64,000 nucleotides of DNA from Bacteroidales bacterium (GTDB taxonomy: Bacteria > Bacteroidota > Bacteroidia > Bacteroidales > UBA3824): contig JAEERW010000001.1 of the NCBI GenBank assembly GCA_016286055.1, positions 450,189 to 514,188 on the forward strand, read 5' to 3'. Made by a program: the position numbers and the translations under genes. Below the pieces are notes generated by a model. That model was given only the letters and a program-made list of their open reading frames with translations. It was not told where the DNA came from and did no database searches. Below, piece by piece: positions 36,657 through 44,965 of the stretch (within the stretch, counting starts at the first letter, position 1; the number at the start of each line of letters is the position of its first letter).

Positions 36657-37931
36657 TCATACCAAATTTGCCTTTGCTACATCGTTTTCGATTGAGGTGA
36701 TTTTAGCGTTGTAAAAACAGTTGGTGGTGGCGGTTTCTGACTTTATTTTTATGCGCACATAGTTTTCGCCGTAGCCGTAGATATAGCCGTCGTTTTCAAG
36801 CGTTTCGGTGAGTATGCGTTGCGTTGTGCCTTGCATTTTGGCTAAATAATTTTGCGTAAGGCGGTCGGCAAGTTGGCGCAATTGTTTCGATCGTGCGTTC
36901 TTAACTTTCTCATCCACTTGGTTTTCCATTGTGTCGGCTTTGGTGCCGCTGCGTCGCGAATATTTAAACACGTGGATATGTCCAAATCCGATACGCTCAG
37001 CCGCATCTAAGGTTTGAAGAAAATCTTCGTCGGTTTCGCCGGGTAAACCTACAATAATATCTGTTGTAATGTTAAAATTAGGGATAATGCTTCTAAATTT
37101 GTCGGCAATTGCAAAAAAATCTTCTCTTGTATAATGACGGTGCATACGTTTGAGTACGTCGTTGCTGCCGCTTTGTAAACATAGGTGAATGTGTGGTGCA
37201 AGTTTCGGATTTTTAAACAGTTGGATAAAACTATCCGAAAAATCGTCGGGCTCAATCGACGCTATACGCAAACGAAAATCCTTATCAATCAGCAAAATGC
37301 GTTTAATCAAATCTTCAAATCCGATACCTTTATAATTATACTTAGAAATGTTGACGCCGGTGAGCACAATCTCTTTAAAACCGTAATCAAGTTCGGTGGT
37401 GATGTTTGCGATAATATCCTCAGCGGGACGCGACACAGCCCTTCCTCGCACGTAAGGCACTATGCAATAGGAACAAAAATTGTTGCAGCCGTCTTGAATT
37501 TTTACGATAGAGCGTGTGTGGAATGTCTCTTTGGCGGGTTCAAAGCCAAAAACATCGCCCTCAAAACTGTCCACAGCCGAAAATTCGCCGCCGAGATGCG
37601 CCTCCACAATGTCGAAAATGCGGTTTTTGTGTTTGTTGTCTACCACAATAACGTTGGGATTGTTGACGAGATATTTTTTTGCGTATTGCTCTGCCATACA
37701 GCCTGTTACTATCACGAGCGAACCTTTGCGGATGGCGCGGTTGATATATTCGCGGCTCTTTTTGTCGGATTGATTGGTGATGGTGCAGGTGTTGATAACG
37801 CAAATTTCGGCGTCGGAATTTTCAAAATCGCCGTCGGTAACAAAGCCCTTTTCGCGAAACTTTGAAGCCAAAGCGTCTGTTTCGTAAAGGTTTAAACGGC
37901 ATCCAAGGGTTTTAAATGATATTTTGTTCAT
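36657..37931 (-). CDS. mtaB: tRNA t6A37 methylthiotransferase MtaB
   Basis: 424 residues. Radical SAM methylthiotransferase converting t6A to ms2t6A at position 37 of ANN-decoding tRNAs. First cluster cysteines are C11 (TLGCRLN), C49 (NTCTIT) and C78 (VTGCMAEQ); the SAM cluster is CNNFCSYC (C149, C153, C156). The TLGCRLN opening and KIQDGCNNFCSYCIVPYVRG are typical of MtaB rather than MiaB or RimO. The C-terminal TRAM-like domain starts at about 360. Confidence 0.9.
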   Translation of the reverse strand: MNKISFKTLGCRLNLYETDALASKFREKGFVTDGDFENSDAEICVINTCTITNQSDKKSREYINRAIRKGSLVIVTGCMAEQYAKKYLVNNPNVIVVDNKHKNRIFDIVEAHLGGEFSAVDSFEGDVFGFEPAKETFHTRSIVKIQDGCNNFCSYCIVPYVRGRAVSRPAEDIIANITTELDYGFKEIVLTGVNISKYNYKGIGFEDLIKRILLIDKDFRLRIASIEPDDFSDSFIQLFKNPKLAPHIHLCLQSGSNDVLKRMHRHYTREDFFAIADKFRSIIPNFNITTDIIVGLPGETDEDFLQTLDAAERIGFGHIHVFKYSRRSGTKADTMENQVDEKVKNARSKQLRQLADRLTQNYLAKMQGTTQRILTETLENDGYIYGYGENYVRIKIKSETATTNCFYNAKITSIENDVAKANLV

Positions 37932-37983
37932 AATGAGTTTTCAACTGCGCAAAGATATGGATTTTTCGGATTTCCGCAAAATA

Positions 37984-38955
37984 TCACACCTTGATGCCCA
38001 CCATTGTCATATCGTCGATTTGCGAAATGCCGCCGCGCCACGAGATGATTTCTTGTTCGAGAGCCACACGCTGTTCGTTGAGAGGGTCGTTGTGAATTTC
38101 GATGAGCGTGGCGGTGAGGTTTTTGAGCAGAAATTTCTTCTGGTTTTTACCGCCAAGTTGGTCTTGAAGCCCATCGGAAAACATATACACCATATCGCCC
38201 TTTTCGATTTTTACGGTTTGGGTTTGAAAATGCTCCTTTGCTCGCAGAAAGTTGCCCACCGGCATAGCGTCGCCTTTTAGTTTTATGGCCTCTTTGCCCC
38301 TGATTATCAATGCGGTTTGGTTGGCTATGGCGTAACGGATTTCCATTTTTTCAAAGTCGAACGAACAGATGGTCATATCCATACCGTCGTCGAGCGATCC
38401 GCCGCCTTTTGCCACAAGGGTAGATTTTATAAAATCTCTCATTCGGTCGAGCACCGTTCCAGGGTTTTCAGCGTCGTATTCGGTTACCATATACTCCCTC
38501 AGCGCCGAAATGCCGAGCATCGAAAGCAGCGCTCCCGGAATGCCGTGACCTGTGCAGTCGGCTGTAATCATCACCGAATACTTTCCGCAGCGGATGGCAC
38601 GGTAATAATCGCCACCCACAATATCGCGCGGACGGTACAGCACAAAGTTTTCGGGAAAAATAGCCTTTACGTCAACGATTGAGGAAATCACAGCCCCCTG
38701 AATGCGGCTTGCATAGTTGATACTTGCCAGCATTTTTTGGTTGGCATCGCGGATTTCAAGATTTTTTTCAGCGAGTTTCGATTCCGATTTGCGTTTGATG
38801 TTAATGATTTTGTATATGGCTATTGCTAAGGCAATTACGAGAAGTATTGATATGGCAAACGAGCCCAAAAGCAAATCAATATTCTCTTGTGCCCAATTGC
38901 GCAGACCGTCCATCCAGTTGGCCTCGTCTTCCATTATGTCAACTAAAAGTATCAT
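37984..38955 (-). CDS. Membrane-anchored SpoIIE/PP2C-type phosphatase
   Basis: 323 residues from the ATG at 38955, which overlaps the stop of the upstream GNAT gene (ATGA); a frame opening at 38976 is less likely. One transmembrane helix (about 28-50) is followed by a coiled coil (SKLAEKNLEIRDANQKM) and the PP2C domain: RPRDIVGGDYY, TADCTGHGIPGALLSMLG and SDGLQDQLGG, ending in QIDDMTMVGIKV. The metal-binding Asp residues are all present. Such phosphatases act on Ser/Thr-phosphorylated anti-sigma antagonists or related signalling proteins; no anti-sigma partner is nearby. Confidence 0.85.
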   Translation of the reverse strand: MILLVDIMEDEANWMDGLRNWAQENIDLLLGSFAISILLVIALAIAIYKIINIKRKSESKLAEKNLEIRDANQKMLASINYASRIQGAVISSIVDVKAIFPENFVLYRPRDIVGGDYYRAIRCGKYSVMITADCTGHGIPGALLSMLGISALREYMVTEYDAENPGTVLDRMRDFIKSTLVAKGGGSLDDGMDMTICSFDFEKMEIRYAIANQTALIIRGKEAIKLKGDAMPVGNFLRAKEHFQTQTVKIEKGDMVYMFSDGLQDQLGGKNQKKFLLKNLTATLIEIHNDPLNEQRVALEQEIISWRGGISQIDDMTMVGIKV

Positions 38956-39491
38956 TGATGTTTTTTGTGTGTACAAATATCACACCAAGAGTTTATTTTT
39001 ATCCCCTTTTCCCTCAATTCAAACCTCCCTTTGCGCCAATCGGCATAGCCCACAATTTTATATCCTGATTTATCGTAAAGTCTTTTGGAATATGGGTTGA
39101 GAGTAAAACAATCTAAACGAATTGAATCATATCCCACTGATTTACATAGTGTTTCGATGTAAGCCATTGTTTGAGACGCTATACCTTGGTGCTGAAATTT
39201 AGGCGAAACGCATAGACGATGAATTACACAAAATTTTGAGTCGGGAAATTCCCATTTGCCGTTTTTATATTGTTCGTCGCACTCCCCACTGAGGGCAAAG
39301 CAAACGGCAATTTTGTTGTTGATAGTGCCGATGTACATTTGATTTTTGGTAATATCATCGGCAATCGTTTGATAGTCAGGATAAATATCGTCCCATTGAT
39401 GAATGCCTTGCTGTTCCATTGCGGCTGTGGCAGCACCATAGAGCGACATTATTTCGTCGATGTGGGTTGATGTGGCGTGAGTGTAGTTCAT
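38952..39491 (-). CDS. GNAT family N-acetyltransferase
   Basis: 179 residues. The acetyl-CoA pyrophosphate loop is RLCVSPKFQHQGIASQTMAY, read from about residue 94, followed by RLDCFTLNPYSKRLYDKSGY. A -7 element (TATACTTG, 39533-39526) is one base from consensus. Substrate not predictable. Its stop overlaps the phosphatase start, so the two are co-translated. Confidence 0.85.
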   Translation of the reverse strand: MNYTHATSTHIDEIMSLYGAATAAMEQQGIHQWDDIYPDYQTIADDITKNQMYIGTINNKIAVCFALSGECDEQYKNGKWEFPDSKFCVIHRLCVSPKFQHQGIASQTMAYIETLCKSVGYDSIRLDCFTLNPYSKRLYDKSGYKIVGYADWRKGRFELREKGIKINSWCDICTHKKHQ

Positions 39492-39555
39492 TTATTGTAA
39501 ATTTAGTTTTAATCAAACAAATTGTCAAGTATAATACTTTTTTTCTTGATAACAC

Positions 39556-39588
39556 AGCGGAATCTATATTTTTTTTGCAGATTCCGCT
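39556..39588. other. Hairpin between the thioredoxin and GNAT genes
   Basis: AGCGGAATCT (39556-39565) and AGATTCCGCT (39579-39588) form a perfect 10-bp stem 8 bp downstream of the TlpA-type gene's stop. No T run follows on the minus strand, so RNA-end protection or factor-dependent termination is more likely than intrinsic termination. Confidence 0.45.
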
Positions 39589-39596
39589 AAGTTATT

Positions 39597-41390
39597 TTAC
39601 TTCTTTAATTCCTTATCAATTATTTCCCTATAATACTCCACCCCCTTGAATCCAGTGTGGGAGTCTTTTCTCTTGCCATCTTTGCCGATTATCACATACG
39701 AAGGCACGCCCGTGCCTAATCCCCATTTGTCGGTTAAAGTATTGCATTGATTGGTAGTAAGTCGGTAGTGGTGTCCTTTAATTGAGGGTGTGATTTCTTC
39801 CCAAACATTCAGGTTCGACGATTCGTCGGCAACAAACAGAAACACAACGTCTTTGCCTTCGTATTCTTCTTCCATTGGTTTCATAGCCTTTATTGCGTTT
39901 CGGCACGGCATACACCACGTAGCCCAAAAATCTATCATCACCACTTTGCCTTTAAAATCTTGCAGCATTTCTGTCAACAACGAGTCGCCTTCGCTTTCTC
40001 CCGCCTTGTGGATGAAGTAGTTGCCGCTGTTGATTTCTTGGGCTATCAAATTGGCATTGACGGCATTGCGCATTTTAACATAGTCGGCGTAAAACTTGAA
40101 CCGCATCTGTTCAATCTCCTTTATCGCGCTTTCGTCCACAAGTTTTCGTTCGCTGATTTCTCCGCAATATTTTTGGAGTTTCATAAAATCCCTGAAATAA
40201 CTTTCGCCCGTGCCGAGAACCTCGTTTAAGAACGCTTCGCCTTCGCGGTTGCGGTTTTCGGTCATATCGGCTTTGAATTGTTCGTTTACTTGGTTGCCGT
40301 ATTTTTCTATAAACGCTTTTTCTGCCGTTGTTCTTGATTTATTTGATTTTCTGTATTTTGTGGCGATAGAGGCGGCTGTTTTTTTCTCCTTGGCGGTGAG
40401 AGTGTCGCTTTTTGCAAGATTGTAGTACAATTGAGCGATTAATTCGTCTAATTCCTTGGGTTTCAGGTCTTTTGTGCCAAATTTTTTGTGATAATCTTGA
40501 CTTAGATATCCATAAAAATAACCGAAATTGTCGGTATAAAGCATCTGAATGTCGTCAAGATTAAACTTTTGTATAAAGTCGTAATATTTCGCGTCCAAAA
40601 CTGGTCGCCTATCTTCGGGTAGCGGTTCGCCATACGGAGCCTCGTAAATTGCTCGGTAACATTGGCTTTTGAGAGTTTCTATGTAGAATAGCATTCGAGC
40701 AGAATTATTGGTAATTGAGAGTTTCCACAATTCTTTGGCACGTTTGGTAATGCTCATAGTGTCAACCATTTTGATGTATTTGTTGTGAAGACTCAGCACG
40801 TGGTCTTTATACTCTTTTGCTGAAAATTTCAGAATATCGTTTATCGCCTTGTCGTTGTACATCGCAGCATCCAAATATTCGGTTAAGATATTAGAAGTTA
40901 GTGCATAATTTAAGTCTACGTTTTCGCCTGAATAATAGGGTTTTAGTTTGGGCGAACGACCTCCGGGTTTTGGCTTCATCTTGTCGTTCATATCAAAATA
41001 AACCGAAACCGTTTTCCCTGCCGTTACCACCAAGGTACTCCAAATTTTAGGGTCAAATATCAAGTACACCATCTGATACTTGACTGCCATCGGCACTTGG
41101 ATTTCAAAACTACCGTCGGGTGAAATCTTGCTTATGTATCTTTCCGGTTCGCCACTAAACGGATTGTAAGCAATCACATTAATTCTGTCGGCAGCGTCAT
41201 ACTCATCAGGTTTTAAGTTGTAGATTTTGCCATTGATAATTGCGGTGTCCATTGAAAACTCCTCTTGTTCAAGGCTTTGACCGTTGTCGATGATATTTTT
41301 GGCGTAGTTTCTGATTTCGTCGGGCATTTTGTCCTGCGCCGACAACGCCGATGTCAGCAACAGAGATAATGCTAATATAATGTGTTTCAT
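39597..41390 (-). CDS. Secreted TlpA-type thioredoxin-fold protein
   Basis: 597 residues with a signal peptide (MKHIILALSLLLTSALSAQ). A DUF4369-like beta region (about 45-130) and a long helical middle precede a C-terminal thioredoxin domain with active site FWATWCMPCRNAIK (about 488-501) and the cis-Pro GVPSYVIIG. Periplasmic thiol-disulfide reductase, of the kind often tied to cytochrome c or outer-membrane lipoprotein biology in Bacteroidetes. The start codon lies in one arm of a 10-bp inverted repeat. Confidence 0.85.
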   Translation of the reverse strand: MKHIILALSLLLTSALSAQDKMPDEIRNYAKNIIDNGQSLEQEEFSMDTAIINGKIYNLKPDEYDAADRINVIAYNPFSGEPERYISKISPDGSFEIQVPMAVKYQMVYLIFDPKIWSTLVVTAGKTVSVYFDMNDKMKPKPGGRSPKLKPYYSGENVDLNYALTSNILTEYLDAAMYNDKAINDILKFSAKEYKDHVLSLHNKYIKMVDTMSITKRAKELWKLSITNNSARMLFYIETLKSQCYRAIYEAPYGEPLPEDRRPVLDAKYYDFIQKFNLDDIQMLYTDNFGYFYGYLSQDYHKKFGTKDLKPKELDELIAQLYYNLAKSDTLTAKEKKTAASIATKYRKSNKSRTTAEKAFIEKYGNQVNEQFKADMTENRNREGEAFLNEVLGTGESYFRDFMKLQKYCGEISERKLVDESAIKEIEQMRFKFYADYVKMRNAVNANLIAQEINSGNYFIHKAGESEGDSLLTEMLQDFKGKVVMIDFWATWCMPCRNAIKAMKPMEEEYEGKDVVFLFVADESSNLNVWEEITPSIKGHHYRLTTNQCNTLTDKWGLGTGVPSYVIIGKDGKRKDSHTGFKGVEYYREIIDKELKK

Positions 41391-41426
41391 TGTCTAAAAA
41401 TTTTAAATGTTTACCATTAGACAATG
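41388..41426 (-). promoter_or_regulatory. Inverted repeat covering the start codon of the thioredoxin gene
   Basis: CATTGTCTAA and TTAGACAATG form a perfect 10-bp inverted repeat separated by 19 nt; the ATG of the gene is the last triplet of the downstream arm in the mRNA. The leader could fold to hide the start codon, or the DNA could bind a dimeric regulator. Confidence 0.5.
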
Positions 41427-41465
41427 GTTTGGTGTAAATATTACAGGTGGAAGGGGAAATTTTTC

Positions 41466-41473
41466 TACATTTG
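41466..41473 (+). promoter_or_regulatory. Promoter -7 element of the DUF2809 gene
   Basis: TACATTTG, 63 bp before the ATG at 41537. No clear -33. Confidence 0.4.
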
Positions 41474-41536
41474 CGGACAAATAATAATCACAACGAAGAA
41501 AATTAGCAAAAAAACAGAGGCGAAAAAATAGGCAAA

Positions 41537-41920
41537 ATGAAACGTAATGTCATAATATCTTTAATCGGAATTGCTGTTTTGATACCTTTGGGATTATATT
41601 CAAGACAATTCAACTCAATTCCAAATGAAACTGGCGATGCTCTTTGGGCGATGATGGTATTCTGTATTTGGCGCATTATTTTGCATAAGAAAGAACCGAC
41701 AACAATCGCAATAGTCAGTTTGATAAGTTCTTATCTTGTGGAATTTTCGCAGTTGATAACTTGGTCGTTCCTTGTAGAGTTCCGCAAGACCTTTATAGGG
41801 CATATTATGCTTGGTCAAGGTTTTTTATGGATTGATTTATTGGCGTATACGATTGGCATTATCTGCATTTTCGGGATTTTTAAGATTTTTGAAAAAAAAG
41901 TATTTGCCAAAAACGATTGA
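41537..41920 (+). CDS. DUF2809 membrane protein
   Basis: 127 residues, four predicted helices. GDALWAMMVFCIWR (33-46) and FIGHIMLGQGFLWIDLLAYT (about 87-106) match the DUF2809 pattern. Inner-membrane protein without a known role. Ends 15 bp before the convergent AAA-DUF4143 gene. Confidence 0.8.
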   Translation: MKRNVIISLIGIAVLIPLGLYSRQFNSIPNETGDALWAMMVFCIWRIILHKKEPTTIAIVSLISSYLVEFSQLITWSFLVEFRKTFIGHIMLGQGFLWIDLLAYTIGIICIFGIFKIFEKKVFAKND

Positions 41921-41935
41921 AGGGTTAATGGTTTT

Positions 41936-43276
41936 TTATCCCAATTCCCTCACCACTTTATCCAAACTTCCCACAAGATATAGCGGTAGATTTATTAATC
42001 TGAATGTTTTGCCGTTGAGTGAATTTTTTACATCGTCAACGGAAAATGCTTCCGGCCATACTCTGACTGCTAAATTGTTGGGCGACTGCGACATAAACGA
42101 GTGCAACGATTTGAGCGACGAATTATGCCCCATTTTAACCTCTATCGGAATTATTTGAGAATCAACTTGATATATAAAATCGACTTCGGCGGGCGATTGT
42201 GCCTTGTTTCTCGCCCAAAAATTGCGGCGTTGTCCTACCTTGTTATTTAGAGTTAAAAGTTCCTGAGCGGTAATCTGTTCTCCAATGCGGCCACGCCAAA
42301 TGTCGAGGATGTTTTTTGCGGTGATTATATCCGACCTTACACCTGCGGCATAGTTGACGAGTCCCGTGTCGAGCCAAAAAAGTTTTGGAGCACGGTTAAT
42401 TTGCGGCATTACAGGTACTTGCACTGATTCGGTCGGGTACGCAAGTTCGAGTAGCATTGCCTTTTCCAACAGTTTGAAGGCTTGTTTTACTTCGTTGCTT
42501 TTGTAGCCCGAATCCATAAAGTTACCGAGGGTTACTGTTTCGCCTGCCGCCCGCCAACCTGTTTCCAAAATAAAACGGACGGTTTCGAGTATTTTGTTTT
42601 GGCGGACATATTTTTCAGTGTCGTCGCGATAAGCCTGCAAAAGCGTGTCGTAAATATCGTCCATCGCTAGAAGGTCGCGTTTTTGACTAAAACGCTGCAC
42701 TACTTCCGGCATTCCGCCCACAATCGTGTATTGGTTGAAAATCGAAATCAACTCGCTGTGCATCGGTATGCTATATTGGGGATTATCAAGTATTTGCAAA
42801 AAGTTGTCTTTGCCCATTGCGGTTGCAAATTCGCGGAAGGAACAAGGTCGCAACGCCATATACTGAACTCTTCCAACGGGAAACGAGGCTTTTACATCAA
42901 CTATGTTTTCCAACAGCGAACCTGCTGCAATTATGTGCAAATCAGGACGTTCTTCGTAAAAATATCGCAATAGGGCGATAGTTTTGGGCGAGTTTTGAAT
43001 CTCATCAATAAAAATCAATGTCTGACCTTGTTTGCGGACTTTGCCAACGGCGGCGAACATCATATTGATTTTGTCATCAAGAGGCATTTCGTGTTCCAAA
43101 GTCTCACGGTGCGATAGTTTTTCGAGATTGAAATACAGGTAGTTATCATACGATTTGCCAAAATTATTGACAATGGTAGTCTTGCCCACCTGCCGTGCCC
43201 CCCGAAGGATAAGCGGCTTGCGGTATTCGTTGTTTTTCCAATTTTCCAACTCTTGTAGTGCAGTGCGTTCTATCAT
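41936..43276 (-). CDS. AAA ATPase with DUF4143 (PD-(D/E)XK-like) domain
   Basis: 446 residues. AAA_14 domain with Walker A GARQVGKT (26-33) and Walker B LIFIDEIQ; the DUF4143 part ends in PAEVDFIYQVDSQIIPIEVK, a nuclease-fold motif with D, E and K in place. Conserved motifs VGGMPEVV and FWLDTGLVNY are typical. Family common in gut bacteria, function unknown, sometimes suspected in defence. Upstream are a TATATTTG element and three direct repeats of 33-bp period. Confidence 0.87.
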   Translation of the reverse strand: MIERTALQELENWKNNEYRKPLILRGARQVGKTTIVNNFGKSYDNYLYFNLEKLSHRETLEHEMPLDDKINMMFAAVGKVRKQGQTLIFIDEIQNSPKTIALLRYFYEERPDLHIIAAGSLLENIVDVKASFPVGRVQYMALRPCSFREFATAMGKDNFLQILDNPQYSIPMHSELISIFNQYTIVGGMPEVVQRFSQKRDLLAMDDIYDTLLQAYRDDTEKYVRQNKILETVRFILETGWRAAGETVTLGNFMDSGYKSNEVKQAFKLLEKAMLLELAYPTESVQVPVMPQINRAPKLFWLDTGLVNYAAGVRSDIITAKNILDIWRGRIGEQITAQELLTLNNKVGQRRNFWARNKAQSPAEVDFIYQVDSQIIPIEVKMGHNSSLKSLHSFMSQSPNNLAVRVWPEAFSVDDVKNSLNGKTFRLINLPLYLVGSLDKVVRELG

Positions 43277-43302
43277 AATGTTTTATGTTTTTATTGATAC
43301 CG

Positions 43303-43334
43303 CAAATATAACAATATCGGAGGATAAAAACAAG
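43303..43334 (-). promoter_or_regulatory. Promoter of the first AAA-DUF4143 gene
   Basis: On the minus strand: CTTG (43334-43331), a 20-nt spacer and TATATTTG (43310-43303), 27 bp before the ATG at 43276. Overlaps the first unit of the 33-bp-period repeats. Confidence 0.6.
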
Positions 43335-43391
43335 AAAAACCGCACAAAATAGGAGGGTGAAATCATAAAAAACTGTATGAAATCGGAGGAT
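43316..43391. repeat. Direct repeats of 33-bp period upstream of AAA-DUF4143
   Basis: ATCGGAGGAT at 43316, ATAGGAGGGT at 43349 and ATCGGAGGAT at 43382, each exactly 33 bp apart; the bases between are less conserved. Confidence 0.6.
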
Positions 43392-43411
43392 GGCACGCCT
43401 GATTACTCCAC

Positions 43412-43448
43412 CTCCCCCTCTGCTGAAAAATCGCTGCTTTTGGTGATT
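43412..43448 (-). pseudogene. Remnant copy of the 3' end of miaB
   Basis: 37 bp identical but for one base to 45011-44975, the end of miaB. On the minus strand it reads ITKSSDFSAEGE, then VE and a stop, where miaB has MV and a stop. The single mismatch is silent (AAG/AAA). It begins right at the stop codon of the AAA-DUF4143 gene, so this gene lies between two copies of the miaB end. Confidence 0.75.
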
Positions 43449-44782
43449 TAAATAAACATTGCCATATAAATTGGCAGGTACAAAATGTCGCCTTCTTTTT
43501 TGAGGTCCTTGGTGTAGACGATATATTTTTTCCCTATCCTGTCCGAAAATTTTTCGCAAAATCTGTCGAGCGATGTGTGCGATTTGTAGCCCGACGACTT
43601 TACTTCAACAGGTATCAATTTGTTGCCTTTGGATAAAAGAAAATCAACTTCGTAGTAACTTTTGCCCTCATTTTTTTTAATTGTGTGATAAAAAAGTTCG
43701 TAGCCTGAGGTGCGGAAAATTTGCGACACCATATTCTCGTAAATATAGCCGAGGTTGGTGTTGAGTTTGTCGCTCAAAAGTTTGTTGTAGATAACATTGT
43801 CGGTAGCATCTTTATCCATAAATATCTGAGTAACAAACAATCCCGTATCGCCAAGAAAAAGTTTGTACCGTGACGTGTCCTTGGTCAACGCAAGTCCAAC
43901 ATTTGGGTCATCAGAATGAAAGACAACATTCACAGTCATCGAGTCGGCAAGTTCGTAGATGGTTTCATAAAAACGCGATGGCGCATTATTTGGTAATACA
44001 GACATCACTTGATATCGGGATATACCTTTGCTTAATTGCGCAGGTATCGCCTTGAATATCGCAGAAGTTTTTCCAGAATCGTCAAGTTTTATCAAGTCGT
44101 CCTCGTACAACGCAAGAATTTCACGCTTTGTGATGTCAACCTCTGCCATATTGTTGGTTTCCAAATATTTGCTGACAGCCTGAGGCATACCGCCGACAAG
44201 CATATAAAGACGGAAATCACGCATTACTTTGCGGTGGGCAGCATCGCCCAAGGGCTTCATTTTTTCTAAAAACATCCTTAGCAAATCTACCGTCGCATTA
44301 TCACCCAAAGCCCACCTAAACTCCTCAAAATCCATAGGATACATTGTAAGTTTAGACTCCTCGCTCGGTAAAATTATGTCCTTGACGTTCTTTTTGATAG
44401 AAATGAGCGAACCTGTTTCAAGAAAGTCGTAACGACCGTCGGCTACCAAATGCTTAATCGCCTGACGTGCATAAGGTTGTTTTTGCACCTCGTCGAAAAC
44501 AATCGCCGACTTGCGCTCAATCAACTTGACATTGTAAATGACCTGTAAGCGCATAAAGATGTAATCAAGGTCCGACAAATCTTCAAACAATTCAAATACT
44601 TCTTTCTTAGCATTTGAAAAGTCTATGAAAATGTATGATTCGTACTCATTTTCAACAAATTGCCTAACAATTGTCGATTTTCCGATACGCCTTGCACCCT
44701 TAATCAACAAGGCCGTTTCGCCCTTACGCTTGTTTTTCCAATCAAGCATCTTTTGGTATATTTTACGCTTAAAAACCGTCAT
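43448..44782 (-). CDS. AAA ATPase with DUF4143 domain, bracketed by miaB ends
   Basis: 444 residues. Walker A GARRIGKS (29-36), Walker B SAIVFDEVQ, YMLVGGMPQAV, LFLGDTGLFV and the C-terminal YYEVDFLLSKGNKLIPVEVKS nuclease-fold motif, read in pieces. Same family as the neighbour at 41936-43276 but only distantly alike, so not a recent tandem copy. It sits directly behind miaB on the same strand and is followed by a second miaB 3' end. Confidence 0.87.
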   Translation of the reverse strand: MTVFKRKIYQKMLDWKNKRKGETALLIKGARRIGKSTIVRQFVENEYESYIFIDFSNAKKEVFELFEDLSDLDYIFMRLQVIYNVKLIERKSAIVFDEVQKQPYARQAIKHLVADGRYDFLETGSLISIKKNVKDIILPSEESKLTMYPMDFEEFRWALGDNATVDLLRMFLEKMKPLGDAAHRKVMRDFRLYMLVGGMPQAVSKYLETNNMAEVDITKREILALYEDDLIKLDDSGKTSAIFKAIPAQLSKGISRYQVMSVLPNNAPSRFYETIYELADSMTVNVVFHSDDPNVGLALTKDTSRYKLFLGDTGLFVTQIFMDKDATDNVIYNKLLSDKLNTNLGYIYENMVSQIFRTSGYELFYHTIKKNEGKSYYEVDFLLSKGNKLIPVEVKSSGYKSHTSLDRFCEKFSDRIGKKYIVYTKDLKKEGDILYLPIYMAMFI

Positions 44783-44815
44783 TTTTTAGTAATTTTTTGT
44801 GGTTTTGTAACTGCG

Positions 44816-44846
44816 CAAATATAAGCACTTTTCCGTTTTCCGCAAA
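44816..44846 (-). promoter_or_regulatory. Promoter of the second AAA-DUF4143 gene
   Basis: On the minus strand: TTTG (44846-44843), a 19-nt spacer and TATATTTG (44823-44816), 33 bp before the ATG at 44782. Its -33 lies in the first unit of the repeats. Confidence 0.65.
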
Positions 44847-44930
44847 ATGTTTTTTAATATTTTTACAAGTTTCCGCGAAATGTTTGATTATATTTTTGCA
44901 AATATCCGCGAAATGTTTCCAAAAATGCAG
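44837..44930. repeat. Direct repeats of 33-bp period upstream of AAA-DUF4143
   Basis: CCGCAAAATGTTT at 44840, CCGCGAAATGTTT at 44873 and CCGCGAAATGTTT at 44906, exactly 33 bp apart. The first two units share a TTATATTTTT-type centre; the third is shorter. Confidence 0.65.
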
Positions 44931-44965
44931 ATGTAGATTCTGAATTATGCATTATTAATTATGCA

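Noticed and set aside
43316-44930. 33-bp-period repeats considered as a CRISPR array
   Set aside because: Only three units at each place, with short conserved cores and degenerate remaining bases rather than conserved repeats with unique spacers; no cas genes.
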